Both the position numbers and the translations under genes were made by a program. A model generated the notes under the pieces. The model was not told where the DNA came from. It did not search any database and worked only from the letters and a program-made list of their open reading frames with translations. From Salinimonas marina (GTDB taxonomy: Bacteria; Pseudomonadota; Gammaproteobacteria; Enterobacterales; Alteromonadaceae), in the NCBI RefSeq assembly GCF_015644725.1, contig NZ_CP064795.1:2788501-2852500 (forward strand): a DNA stretch of 64,000 bases, given 5' to 3'. Of the stretch, positions 56,550 to 64,000 are shown piece by piece. Within the stretch, counting starts at the first letter, position 1; each line of letters begins with the position of its first letter.

Positions 56550-57730
56550 TAACCTAGTCCTCTTATGACATTACGGGCGGTCACTCTGGCCCGTCGGTCC
56601 TGCTCAAGAATCTGTTGGAGTGAGCTGACCGAAGTTGGTTCCAATTTATTCAGCGTCTGTTCGTTAACCCGGGCAATATCACAAAAGCCAATCTGATGAG
56701 ATAAAAAGGCTTCTACCGCTATTTCATTGGCGGCGTTCAGGCGTGTAGTCGCGGCCTGCCCTTCCCGGCATGCTTCGATGGCCAGGTATAGATTAGGGTA
56801 GCGCTCAGCGCACGGTGTAGAAAAAGTAAGATCGCTTAAGGTAGCAAAATCCAGCGGCTTAACGCCGGCGTCGATTCTGTCGGGATACGCCAGGCCATAG
56901 GCAATAGGCGTACGCATATCAGGGTGTCCCATTTGCGCCAGCACCGAGCCGTCCACATACTGCACCATCGAGTGAATGGTGCTTTGCGGGTGTAACACCA
57001 CGGTAATGTCATCGGGTGCGGTGCCAAATAAACGACAGGCTTCAATAAACTCCAGCCCCTTGTTCATCATGGTGGCCGAGTCTACCGTGATTTTGCGGCC
57101 CATATCCCAGTTAGGATGATGACACGCCTGTTCCACCGTTATCTGATTAAAGCTGGCCAGGTCGCGCTCCCTGAACGGGCCGCCCGAGCCGGTGAGCAAT
57201 AAACTGGCAATACCAGAGCCGGCCAGATCGCCGTATGCAAAGTCCGTGGGCAGACATTGAAAAATAGCATTATGTTCGCTATCGATGGGTAGGATCGTGG
57301 CCCCGGACTGGCGGGCAGCATCAATAAACAAGGCGCCAGACATCACCAGCGCTTCTTTGTTGGCCAGGAGAATGCGCTTGCCGGCTTTGACCGCTGCCAT
57401 CGTCGGCATCAGCCCTGCCGCGCCCACAATGGCGGCCATCACCGCATCCACTTCCGGGGCGCTGGAGACATCTTCAAGCGCTTGCTGACCACACAGTAGC
57501 TCTGCTTTCACCCCCGCCTCGGATAATAAGGCTTTAGCCTGGTTATAATCCTGTTCATCGGCAATGACGACATACCGGGGATCGCAGGCTTTGGCTTGTT
57601 CAGTCAATAAGGCCAGCTGGCGATGGCCGGTAATGGCAAAAACCCGATACCGATCACGATGCCGGTTAATGACATCCAGCGTATTACAACCAATGGAGCC
57701 GGTGGCCCCCAATACAGTAATGGTTTGCAT
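56549..57730 (-). CDS. dxr: 1-deoxy-D-xylulose-5-phosphate reductoisomerase
   Basis: 393 residues from ATG 57730 (MQTITVLGATGSIGCNTLDV); an adjacent ATG at 57733 gives one more Met, and one at 57754 lies in cdsA. NADPH-binding GATGSIG, metal and substrate motifs LANKEALVMSGALFIDAARQ, PIDSEHNAIFQCLP and NWDMGRKITVDSATMMNKGL are present. First committed step of the MEP isoprenoid pathway. It overlaps cdsA by a few nucleotides. Confidence 0.97.
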   Translation of the reverse strand: MQTITVLGATGSIGCNTLDVINRHRDRYRVFAITGHRQLALLTEQAKACDPRYVVIADEQDYNQAKALLSEAGVKAELLCGQQALEDVSSAPEVDAVMAAIVGAAGLMPTMAAVKAGKRILLANKEALVMSGALFIDAARQSGATILPIDSEHNAIFQCLPTDFAYGDLAGSGIASLLLTGSGGPFRERDLASFNQITVEQACHHPNWDMGRKITVDSATMMNKGLEFIEACRLFGTAPDDITVVLHPQSTIHSMVQYVDGSVLAQMGHPDMRTPIAYGLAYPDRIDAGVKPLDFATLSDLTFSTPCAERYPNLYLAIEACREGQAATTRLNAANEIAVEAFLSHQIGFCDIARVNEQTLNKLEPTSVSSLQQILEQDRRARVTARNVIRGLG

Positions 57731-58593
57731 CATGCCATCCAGGTCACATAGCAAAATGCGAAGACCGGGAAGGCCGCCGTCAGGCTATCGATACGATCTA
57801 ACACCCCACCATGGCCAGGCAATAGCTTGCCACTGTCTTTGATACCAGCACAGCGTTTAAGCATACTTTCATTCAGATCTCCTAATGCTGACACTGCCAC
57901 GGTGATGCCGCCAATTAACAGATGTAACCAGATACGAGAAAAGGTGACGTGATAGTGCAGTGCCGCAAACGCGATAATGGCAAAAGACGCTGCTATGCCA
58001 CCCAGCAGCCCTTCTAAGGTTTTGCCCGGCGAAACATTTGGACGAAGTTTGTGGCGTCCGAATTTCACGCCAACAAAGAAAGCGCCGATATCCGCAGCCC
58101 AGACAATACCCAACACATAAAATAGCAATGACGCGCCATAGTAAGGGTCAACATCGTACAGGCTGGTGCGCAGACTCACCACAGCCACCCAGGTGGGAAT
58201 CAGGGTAAGTGCTCCAAAGGTACAGCGAATTGGCTTGCTGGTGCGCCATAAGGCGGTATACCGCGGATAGGCAATGATCATTGCCAGCGATACAATCCAC
58301 CATAGTGCCGCGATGCCTAAAATGAAGTGATACAGACCATGAAGCTGACCCTGATACCAGATCTTATCTACATCCACGATCAACGACAGCATAATGCACA
58401 CAATAAAAGCAGCAACCATCAGGGCGGCTTTTTTGGGACGTTCGGTGATGCCTGACATGTTGGCCCATTCATAGGCCCCCAGGGCCACGACCCCGGCGAT
58501 GGCGATTTGAAACCACCACATCGGCATAAACAAAATAGCAATCAGCGCCAGTGGCGCCAGAATCAGTGCGGTTATTATACGTTGTTTTAGCAT
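57730..58593 (-). CDS. cdsA: Phosphatidate cytidylyltransferase CdsA
   Basis: 287 residues, multiple hydrophobic membrane segments (LALIAILFMPMWWFQIAIAG and others). The signature near the C-terminus reads VSPGKTLEGLLGGIAASFAI, then LKRCAGIKDSGKLLPGHGGV and LDRIDSLTAAFPVFAF. It makes CDP-diacylglycerol for phospholipid synthesis. It lies 50 nt after uppS in the usual order. Confidence 0.97.
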   Translation of the reverse strand: MLKQRIITALILAPLALIAILFMPMWWFQIAIAGVVALGAYEWANMSGITERPKKAALMVAAFIVCIMLSLIVDVDKIWYQGQLHGLYHFILGIAALWWIVSLAMIIAYPRYTALWRTSKPIRCTFGALTLIPTWVAVVSLRTSLYDVDPYYGASLLFYVLGIVWAADIGAFFVGVKFGRHKLRPNVSPGKTLEGLLGGIAASFAIIAFAALHYHVTFSRIWLHLLIGGITVAVSALGDLNESMLKRCAGIKDSGKLLPGHGGVLDRIDSLTAAFPVFAFCYVTWMA

Positions 58594-58643
58594 AGCGGCT
58601 CTTCGGCTCCTTGTTGTCAGCCAGGCTTAGCAGGACTACCCAA

Positions 58644-59423
58644 CTAGCTGTGTGACACGCTTACCTGTTCACCGGTTAAGCCGAATCTGCGCTGACGCAC
58701 ATTAAAATCATCTACGGCCACCTGAAACACCTGCTCGGTGAAATCAGGCCATAGTACATCGGTAAAATACAGCTCAGCGTAGGCGCATTGCCACAGTAGA
58801 AAGTTACTAATTCGACGTTCACCACCCGTACGGATCAATAAATCCAGTTCCGGTAAATCATGGGTTGAAATATATTCACCCAGCTTATGTTCGTCGATGT
58901 CTTCGGGCTGCAGGCTACCTTGCTGAACCTGAAGCGCCAGGGTCTGCGCAGCGTGCGCGATATCCCAACGCCCGCCGTAGTTGGCAGCAATGTTTAAAAC
59001 CAACGCATCATTTTGCGCGGTCATCTTCTCAGCTTTCTGAATTTTTGCTTTTAGCTTGTCATCAAAAGCGGACACATCACCTATAACTTTCAGACGCACG
59101 CCATTTTTATGCAGGCGCTTCACCTCACTGTTCAATACCAGATTAAACAGCTCCATCAGGACACTCACTTCTTCTTCCGGGCGTTTCCAGTTCTCACTGC
59201 TAAACGCAAAAAGGGTCAGCGACTGAATGCCGGTTTGACGGGCAAAACGTACGACTGATCGTACTGACTCTACACCCGCCTTATGACCGAATGTACGAAT
59301 TTTGCCTTTTTTCTGCGCCCAGCGTCCATTGCCATCCATAATGATGGCGACATGGCGCGGCCCTGGCTCTTCAGGGTGCGCCGGTGTAACAGACTGGGCG
59401 GGTTGTGACCGCTTCGATAACAT
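58644..59423 (-). CDS. uppS: Undecaprenyl diphosphate synthase UppS
   Basis: 259 residues. [20 protein letters not shown] carries the catalytic Asp near residue 30; [19 protein letters not shown] [40 protein letters not shown] and [20 protein letters not shown] follow. Cis-prenyl transferase that makes the C55 carrier lipid for peptidoglycan and O-antigen. It lies 8 nt after frr. Confidence 0.97.
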   Translation of the reverse strand: MLSKRSQPAQSVTPAHPEEPGPRHVAIIMDGNGRWAQKKGKIRTFGHKAGVESVRSVVRFARQTGIQSLTLFAFSSENWKRPEEEVSVLMELFNLVLNSEVKRLHKNGVRLKVIGDVSAFDDKLKAKIQKAEKMTAQNDALVLNIAANYGGRWDIAHAAQTLALQVQQGSLQPEDIDEHKLGEYISTHDLPELDLLIRTGGERRISNFLLWQCAYAELYFTDVLWPDFTEQVFQVAVDDFNVRQRRFGLTGEQVSVSHS

Positions 59424-59431
59424 GACAGCTA

Positions 59432-59989
59432 TTAGACTTCCATTAGTTCTTTTTCTTTCACTGCCAGGGTATCATCAACTTTCTTGATAAAATCATTGGT
59501 CAGTGACTGAATATTTTCTTCGGCTGCGCGACTTTCATCTTCGCTGATATCTTTTTCCTTGAGCAGCTCTTTGATATCACTGTTAGCATCCCGGCGAATA
59601 TTCCGAATTGCCACCCGGCCCTGCTCGGCTTCGGCCCGTACCACTTTGATTAAATCTTTACGACGCTCTTCGGTCAGCGCTGGCATAGGAATACGAATGG
59701 TGGTGCCGGCACTCATTGGGTTTAAGCCCAAATCCGATTGCATAATGGCTTTTTCTACTGCCTGCGTGGCGCTCTTATCAAACACCGTCAGGGCCAGGGT
59801 GCGGCTGTCTTCAGCAATTACGTTAGCAATTTGCTTCAGCGGCGTATCAGCACCATAGTAAGACACCTGAATACCATCTAGCAGGCTAGGGTGCGCCCGC
59901 CCGGTACGAATCTTACTTAACTGACTTTTCAGTGCGCTGATGCTTTTTTCCATACGCTCTTGCGCATCTAATTCAATTTCATCAATCAC
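59432..59989 (-). CDS. frr: Ribosome recycling factor
   Basis: 185 residues, the family length. [24 protein letters not shown] start ([20 protein letters not shown]), [20 protein letters not shown] and a C-terminal coiled coil ending KEKELMEV. It splits ribosomes after termination with EF-G. It is 24 nt after pyrH. Confidence 0.97.
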   Translation of the reverse strand: MIDEIELDAQERMEKSISALKSQLSKIRTGRAHPSLLDGIQVSYYGADTPLKQIANVIAEDSRTLALTVFDKSATQAVEKAIMQSDLGLNPMSAGTTIRIPMPALTEERRKDLIKVVRAEAEQGRVAIRNIRRDANSDIKELLKEKDISEDESRAAEENIQSLTNDFIKKVDDTLAVKEKELMEV

Positions 59990-60013
59990 GATATATTTCC
60001 TATTTGCTTTAGA

Positions 60014-60748
60014 CTATTTGTCCGCGTGGTCAATCAGGGTGCCTTCAGGCTCGCCCATCACCACTTTTTTCAGGCAACCCGGCTTATTCATGTTGAATAC
60101 ACGAATTGGCAAGCCGTGGTCACGCGCCAGTGTAAAGGCTGACAGATCCATTACTTTAAGCTCTTTTTCCAGAACTTCATCATACGTCAAATTGGCATAC
60201 AATTCTGCGTCGGGATTTTGCGCCGGATCGTCGCTGTAAACGCCGTCCACTTTGGTGGCTTTTAACACCGCGTCGGCTTCAATTTCAATACCGCGCAGAC
60301 AAGCTGCAGAGTCGGTGGTGAAAAACGGGTTACCGGTGCCGGCAGAAAAAATGACGACACGACCCGATTTTAACAGGCTGATCGCTTCTGCCCAGTTGTA
60401 CGCGTCACACACTCCGTTTAGAGGAATGGCTGACATCATCCGAGCATTAACAAAGGCACGGTGTAAGGCATCACGCATCGCCAGACCGTTCATGACGGTA
60501 GCCAGCATGCCCATGTGGTCCCCGACTACGCGGTTCATACCGGCTTTGGCCAGACCTTCACCCCGAAACAGGTTACCGCCGCCAATCACCAGTCCCACCT
60601 GAACACCCAGTTCAACCAGTTCTTTGATTTCCTGGGCCATGCGGTCCAGCACTTTAGGATCAATTCCAAACCCTTCAGAACCCATAAGGGCTTCGCCACT
60701 AAGTTTTAGCAAAATTCGACGATAGGCTGACTTTGGTGTGATGCTCAT
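60014..60748 (-). CDS. pyrH: UMP kinase PyrH
   Basis: 244 residues from ATG 60748 ([20 protein letters not shown]); the longer frame to 60811 adds 21 residues not typical of the family. [40 protein letters not shown] and [20 protein letters not shown] mark the amino-acid-kinase fold. It phosphorylates UMP to UDP. It lies between the tsf terminator and frr. Confidence 0.96.
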   Translation of the reverse strand: MSITPKSAYRRILLKLSGEALMGSEGFGIDPKVLDRMAQEIKELVELGVQVGLVIGGGNLFRGEGLAKAGMNRVVGDHMGMLATVMNGLAMRDALHRAFVNARMMSAIPLNGVCDAYNWAEAISLLKSGRVVIFSAGTGNPFFTTDSAACLRGIEIEADAVLKATKVDGVYSDDPAQNPDAELYANLTYDEVLEKELKVMDLSAFTLARDHGLPIRVFNMNKPGCLKKVVMGEPEGTLIDHADK

Positions 60749-60860
60749 TGTTTGATTTGTCCTTTGTGAACTCGGCTTGTCGTATTTCTCGGTATGCAAG
60801 AAATAGGACAAAACGATTTCTTATTCGGTTGCTCGCTGTATTTTTGTGCGGTTTCACTTA

Positions 60861-60887
60861 TAAAAAAGCACCTCCGAAGAGGTGCTC
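60861..60887 (-). terminator. Rho-independent terminator after tsf
   Basis: AGCACCTC (60867-60874), CGAA loop, GAGGTGCT (60879-60886); on the minus strand followed by TTTTTTATA. It lies about 46 nt after the tsf stop. Confidence 0.92.
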
Positions 60888-60932
60888 GTAGTGTATCTGA
60901 CTATTGCGTCAGGCAAAAGTAGAAGGCGGGAA

Positions 60933-61805
60933 TTATTTCTTCGCCGCTTCCATTTGCGCTGCAACTTCAGCTGCAAAGTCTTCACTCTTCTTCTCGATAC
61001 CTTCGCCAACTTCAAAACGGATGAAGTTAACGACATCGGCGCTGTTGCTCTCTAGCAATTCGCCTACGGTGTTTGAAGGATCTTTAACAAAAGGCTGACC
61101 TGTCAGGCTGATTTCGCCAGTGAATTTCTTCATCCGGCCAGCAACCATTTTTTCAGCGATGTCAGCAGGCTTACCAGATTGCATAGCGATCTCGATCTGG
61201 ATGCCTTTTTCTTTCTCTACCACTTCTTCTGGCACATCTTCAGGCTTAACAAACTGCGGGTTTGCTGCTGCTACGTGCATAGAAACGTCTTTGGCAAGTT
61301 CTTCTTTGCCGCCGTTCAGGATAGACACCACGCCGATACGGCCACCGTGGACATACGCGCCCAGGTTGTCGCCTTCAACGTTGATAACGCGACGTGGAGA
61401 AATGTTTTCACCAATCTTTGTGATCAGGTCTTCACGTACTTCACTGATTTTCTTACCGTTCAGTTCAGCGTTGTTCAGATCTTCAATATCATTGATGTTT
61501 TGCTCATGCGCTACGTTCAGAATTTCGTTACCGAATTTCAGGAAACCTTCGTCGCGAGCAACAAAGTCAGTTTCACAGTTCAGCTCAAGCATGGTTGCGC
61601 GGTTACCGCTGACCTTGGTCAGGATAACGCCTTCAGCGGCAATACGGCCGGCTTTTTTCGCAGCTTTCGCCTGACCTGATTTACGCATGTTTTCGATGGC
61701 CAGTTCAATATCGCCGTCGGTCTCAACCAACGCCTTTTTACAGTCCATCATGCCTGCGCCTGTGCGCTCACGTAGTTCTTTAACTAGTGCTGCAGTCACT
61801 GCCAT
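60933..61805 (-). CDS. tsf: Elongation factor Ts
   Basis: 290 residues. UBA-like N-terminus [20 protein letters not shown] with [20 protein letters not shown], then [20 protein letters not shown] and [20 protein letters not shown]. Guanine-exchange factor for EF-Tu. It is 124 nt downstream of rpsB, with two hairpins in the gap. Confidence 0.97.
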   Translation of the reverse strand: MAVTAALVKELRERTGAGMMDCKKALVETDGDIELAIENMRKSGQAKAAKKAGRIAAEGVILTKVSGNRATMLELNCETDFVARDEGFLKFGNEILNVAHEQNINDIEDLNNAELNGKKISEVREDLITKIGENISPRRVINVEGDNLGAYVHGGRIGVVSILNGGKEELAKDVSMHVAAANPQFVKPEDVPEEVVEKEKGIQIEIAMQSGKPADIAEKMVAGRMKKFTGEISLTGQPFVKDPSNTVGELLESNSADVVNFIRFEVGEGIEKKSEDFAAEVAAQMEAAKK

Positions 61806-61841
61806 TTTTCAATTCCTCAGCATTAATAAATTCAATAGTAA

Positions 61842-61859
61842 AAGGGGCACATGCCCCTT
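61842..61859 (-). terminator. Hairpin in the rpsB-tsf gap (attenuator candidate 1)
   Basis: AAGGGGCA (61842-61849) / TGCCCCTT (61852-61859), 2-nt loop as drawn. On the minus strand it is followed by TTAC, so only a short T tract. Partial termination between rpsB and tsf is known in E. coli; here it is inferred. Confidence 0.55.
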
Positions 61860-61882
61860 CAAAAATATTCATCTGATGGCAC

Positions 61883-61914
61883 AGTAATGGCTCACCAACT
61901 GGTAAGCCATTACT
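61883..61914 (-). repeat. Hairpin in the rpsB-tsf gap (candidate 2)
   Basis: AGTAATGGCT (61883-61892) / AGCCATTACT (61905-61914) with an ACC/GGT inner pair, located 15 nt after the rpsB stop. No T run, so it is more likely a processing or stabilising structure. Confidence 0.5.
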
Positions 61915-61929
61915 TTAAGCCGGGTGCAA

Positions 61930-62661
61930 TTACTCAGCAGCTTCTACGAAGTCGTCCTGCTCAGCCTGTGCTTCCAGGTTGCTGTTACGGCCAGCGTTTA
62001 CCGCGTCGGCAGCAGCTTCCAGGTACAACTGAACTGCACGGATTGCATCATCGTTACCAGGTACCACGTAATCTACGCCGTCTGGATCAGAGTTAGTATC
62101 TACCACACCTACAACCGGGATACCCAGGTTACGTGCTTCAGTTACGGCAATGTGCTCATGATCAGCATCGATAACAAAGATTGCATCAGGCAGGCCGCCC
62201 ATGTCTTTGATACCGCCCAGGCTGTTTTCAAGCTTGTTCATTTCACGCTCTAGCATCAGCGCTTCTTTTTTGGTCAGCTTTTCAAACGTACCGTCCTGGC
62301 TTTTTTGCTCAAGATCTTTAAGACGCTTGATTGACTGACGAACTGTTTTCCAGTTTGTCAGCATACCGCCCAACCAGCGCTTGTTTACGTAGAACTGGTC
62401 GCATTTCACTGCGGCTTCTTTGACTGCATCGCCAGCGGCACGTTTGGTACCAACAAAAAGGATTTTACCTTTTTTCGCAGCAACACCAGAAAGGTAGTTC
62501 ATTGCTTCATTAAAAAGCGGAACAGTTTTTTCCAGGTTGATGATATGAACCTTGTTACGCGCACCAAAGATGTACGGCTTCATCTTTGGATTCCAGTAAC
62601 GGGTTTGGTGACCGAAGTGAACACCTGCTTTTAGCATGTCACGCATTGAAACATTAGCCAT
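61930..62661 (-). CDS. rpsB: 30S ribosomal protein S2
   Basis: 243 residues. Opens [20 protein letters not shown], then [40 protein letters not shown] and [20 protein letters not shown]; all S2 hallmarks. The C-terminus is acidic ([13 protein letters not shown] tail). First gene of the rpsB-tsf operon, with a sigma-70 promoter and a structured leader upstream. Confidence 0.98.
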   Translation of the reverse strand: MANVSMRDMLKAGVHFGHQTRYWNPKMKPYIFGARNKVHIINLEKTVPLFNEAMNYLSGVAAKKGKILFVGTKRAAGDAVKEAAVKCDQFYVNKRWLGGMLTNWKTVRQSIKRLKDLEQKSQDGTFEKLTKKEALMLEREMNKLENSLGGIKDMGGLPDAIFVIDADHEHIAVTEARNLGIPVVGVVDTNSDPDGVDYVVPGNDDAIRAVQLYLEAAADAVNAGRNSNLEAQAEQDDFVEAAE

Positions 62662-62826
62662 GATATTTTCCTCAAAATGTGGGGTTAGGCCTCCATATAC
62701 CCCTTGTATCGATCCGGTTTCCCGGACACCCCGATAGCAAGTGTCGGTATATGTGTGTTATTTAATAAGTTCGTACCCGATTAACTTCTCTGGGCTGGCA
62801 GTTTATGGCCGGCCAGAAAAACAGGC
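62662..62826 (-). promoter_or_regulatory. rpsB mRNA leader, candidate S2-binding autoregulatory region
   Basis: About 165 nt lie between the predicted transcription start and the rpsB ATG. The leader contains GGGGT / ACCCC arms close to the start codon and further pairing segments (GTGTCCGGGAAACCGGAT). S2 represses its own operon through a conserved leader pseudoknot in gammaproteobacteria (known); that this sequence forms it is inferred. Confidence 0.45.
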
Positions 62827-62832
62827 GGGCGC

Positions 62833-62861
62833 TTTATACCATGACCCACCGCCAGACTCAA
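62833..62861 (-). promoter_or_regulatory. Sigma-70 promoter of rpsB-tsf
   Basis: Minus strand TTGAGT (62856-62861), 17-nt spacer, TATAAA (62833-62838), followed by a GC-rich discriminator GCGCCCGCC, as in promoters under stringent control. Confidence 0.75.
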
Positions 62862-63010
62862 GTTAAACGGCGTTTTTATCGCCGGGACCACCCGCCCAAA
62901 ACTATACACGACTACCCGGAACCGTTAAGATAATAAGGATATCGCTTGATATGGGCGTGTTATAACCATATCTAGACTTTCACATTGACTAAAGATTATA
63001 GAGGGTTCCG

Positions 63011-63805
63011 GTGGCAGCAATTATCAAAACCGCTGAAGAAATTGAAAAAATGCGGGTAGCCGGCAAGCTGGCTTCTGACGTTTTAACTATGATCACACCG
63101 TATGTAAAAAAAGGTGTGACAACGGATGAGCTAAACACAATTTGTCACGACTATATTGTGAATGAGCAAGGTGCGGTACCGGCCCCGTTAAATTATGGGG
63201 AGCCACCCTTCCCTAAATCTATTTGTACCTCGGTAAATCATTGCATCTGTCACGGTATCCCTTCTGATAAAAAACTTAAGGACGGCGATATTCTTAATAT
63301 CGATGTCACTATTATCAAAGACGGTTACCACGGTGATACCTCTAAGATGTTTGTGGTAGGTAAACCGTCTATTCTGGCCGAACGGCTGATACGGGTGACG
63401 CAGGAATGTTTATACAAAGCTATCGAGCAGGTTAAGCCGGGCATGCATCTGGGTGATATCGGCCATTTGTGTCAAACCCATGCCGAATCCCATAATTATT
63501 CTATTGTGCGTGAATACTGTGGCCATGGTATTGGCGCCGGCTTTCACGAAGAGCCGCAGATTGTACATTATGGTAAACCAGGCACCGGCGAAGAGCTGGT
63601 CCCAGGCATGTGCTTTACTATCGAGCCGATGGTAAATGCAGGCAAGCGTTATTCAAAAATTTTGCCCGACCAGTGGACGGTAGTGACTAAAGATCGCAGC
63701 CTGAGTGCCCAGTGGGAGCACACGTTACTGGTTACCGAAACCGGTGTCGAAGTGCTGACCCTGCGTGAAGAAGAAAGTCTGCCACGGGTTATCAACCACA
63801 GCTGA
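63011..63805 (+). CDS. map: Methionine aminopeptidase, type I
   Basis: 264 residues, GTG start at 63011 with GAGGG upstream. AAIIKTAEEIEKMRVAGKLA opens the protein. Metal-binding and catalytic motifs: CTSVNHCICHGIPSDKKLKD (His79 equivalent), DGDILNIDVTIIKDGYHGDT (two Asp), CGHGIGAGFHEEPQIVHYGK (His), FTIEPMVNAG (Glu) and WEHTLLVTETG (Glu). It removes initiator methionine. Divergent from rpsB, the classical arrangement. Confidence 0.97.
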   Translation: MAAIIKTAEEIEKMRVAGKLASDVLTMITPYVKKGVTTDELNTICHDYIVNEQGAVPAPLNYGEPPFPKSICTSVNHCICHGIPSDKKLKDGDILNIDVTIIKDGYHGDTSKMFVVGKPSILAERLIRVTQECLYKAIEQVKPGMHLGDIGHLCQTHAESHNYSIVREYCGHGIGAGFHEEPQIVHYGKPGTGEELVPGMCFTIEPMVNAGKRYSKILPDQWTVVTKDRSLSAQWEHTLLVTETGVEVLTLREEESLPRVINHS

Positions 63806-63825
63806 TGCGGTGATGCGGTAAGGGG

Positions 63826-63847
63826 CAACAGGCGCGCGCTTGTTGCT
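63826..63847. repeat. Hairpin after map
   Basis: GCAACA / TGTTGC arms around GGCGCGCGCT, about 20 nt after the map stop. No T run; could be a factor-dependent terminator or simply local symmetry. Confidence 0.35.
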
Positions 63848-63976
63848 CCACTAATTGTTCGTGCCTTTGTTACCCGGTTAGCGCATTACCCGATGCTGAA
63901 GTCAGCGAGCTGTCACAGCCAAAATTTCATGCTAAGGTGCTGCTGAATATATAGCTTAAACGGTGAGAATACGCTT

Positions 63977-64000
63977 TTGAGTCTGCAGAAGTTAATTGCT
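63977..64000 (+). CDS. Possible start of glnD (PII uridylyltransferase), cut by the window edge
   Basis: A TTG at 63977 with GGTGAG 9 nt upstream opens a frame of eight codons reading (M)SLQKLIA to the end of the window. In gammaproteobacteria glnD follows map, which is the main reason for the suggestion. Too short to verify. Confidence 0.25.

Noticed and set aside
1..64000. CRISPR arrays, prophage, insertion sequences or toxin-antitoxin pairs
   Set aside because: No regular direct repeats, transposase, phage structural or toxin-like frames were found on either strand. The remaining long opposite-strand frames are shadows of recognised genes.

Overview
The window reads as chromosomal DNA of a marine gammaproteobacterium of the order Alteromonadales, most likely Alteromonadaceae. 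The basis is gene content and order: a Vibrio/Alteromonas-type polar-flagellum cluster (cheV-cheR beside flgB, divergent flgA-flgM-flgN, flgP and flgT), sigma-54 and sigma-28 flagellar promoters, and the standard gammaproteobacterial rpsB-to-accA envelope/replication cluster. No database search was possible, so genus is not assigned.

Region 1 (1-30.3 kb) is a late flagellar and flagellin-glycosylation region. On the minus strand, flaG-fliD-fliS-fliT-like-maf-pseB-pseC form a tight run: filament cap, export chaperones, a 1162-residue Maf-type flagellin glycosyltransferase with a duplicated N-terminal module, and the first two enzymes of pseudaminic acid synthesis. Upstream lie three short flagellin genes, with a second putative glycosyltransferase between two of them. 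Then come flgL, flgK, flgJ, flgI, flgH, flgG and flgF, a terminator, flgE, flgD, flgC and flgB, and cheR-cheV, all minus. flgA-flgM-flgN and flgT are plus; flgP is minus. Sigma-54 sites precede flgB and flgF. Sigma-28 sites precede flgM and two flagellin genes, with weaker candidates before the third flagellin and the glycosyltransferase.

Region 2 (30.3-44.3 kb) is mixed housekeeping: tRNA-Arg(CCT), an unrecognised lipoprotein, smrA, purL, mltF, tadA, a small PspB-like membrane protein, a Kef-type antiporter, a diguanylate cyclase and tilS. Two small ORFs absent from usual annotations are described here: a 45-residue exported peptide and a 51-residue arginine-rich protein.

Region 3 (44.3-64 kb) is the conserved cluster accA-dnaE-rnhB-lpxB-lpxA-fabZ-[no lpxD]-skp-bamA-rseP-dxr-cdsA-uppS-frr-pyrH-tsf-rpsB (all minus), then map (plus) and possibly the start of glnD. 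lpxD, normally between skp and fabZ, is missing from a 333-bp spacer.

Ten genes, including accA, purL and tadA, are broken by 12 apparent frameshifts. Eleven of them are one missing G/C in a G or C run, which points to homopolymer undercalls in the sequence rather than to biology. Affected genes are annotated here as single spans.
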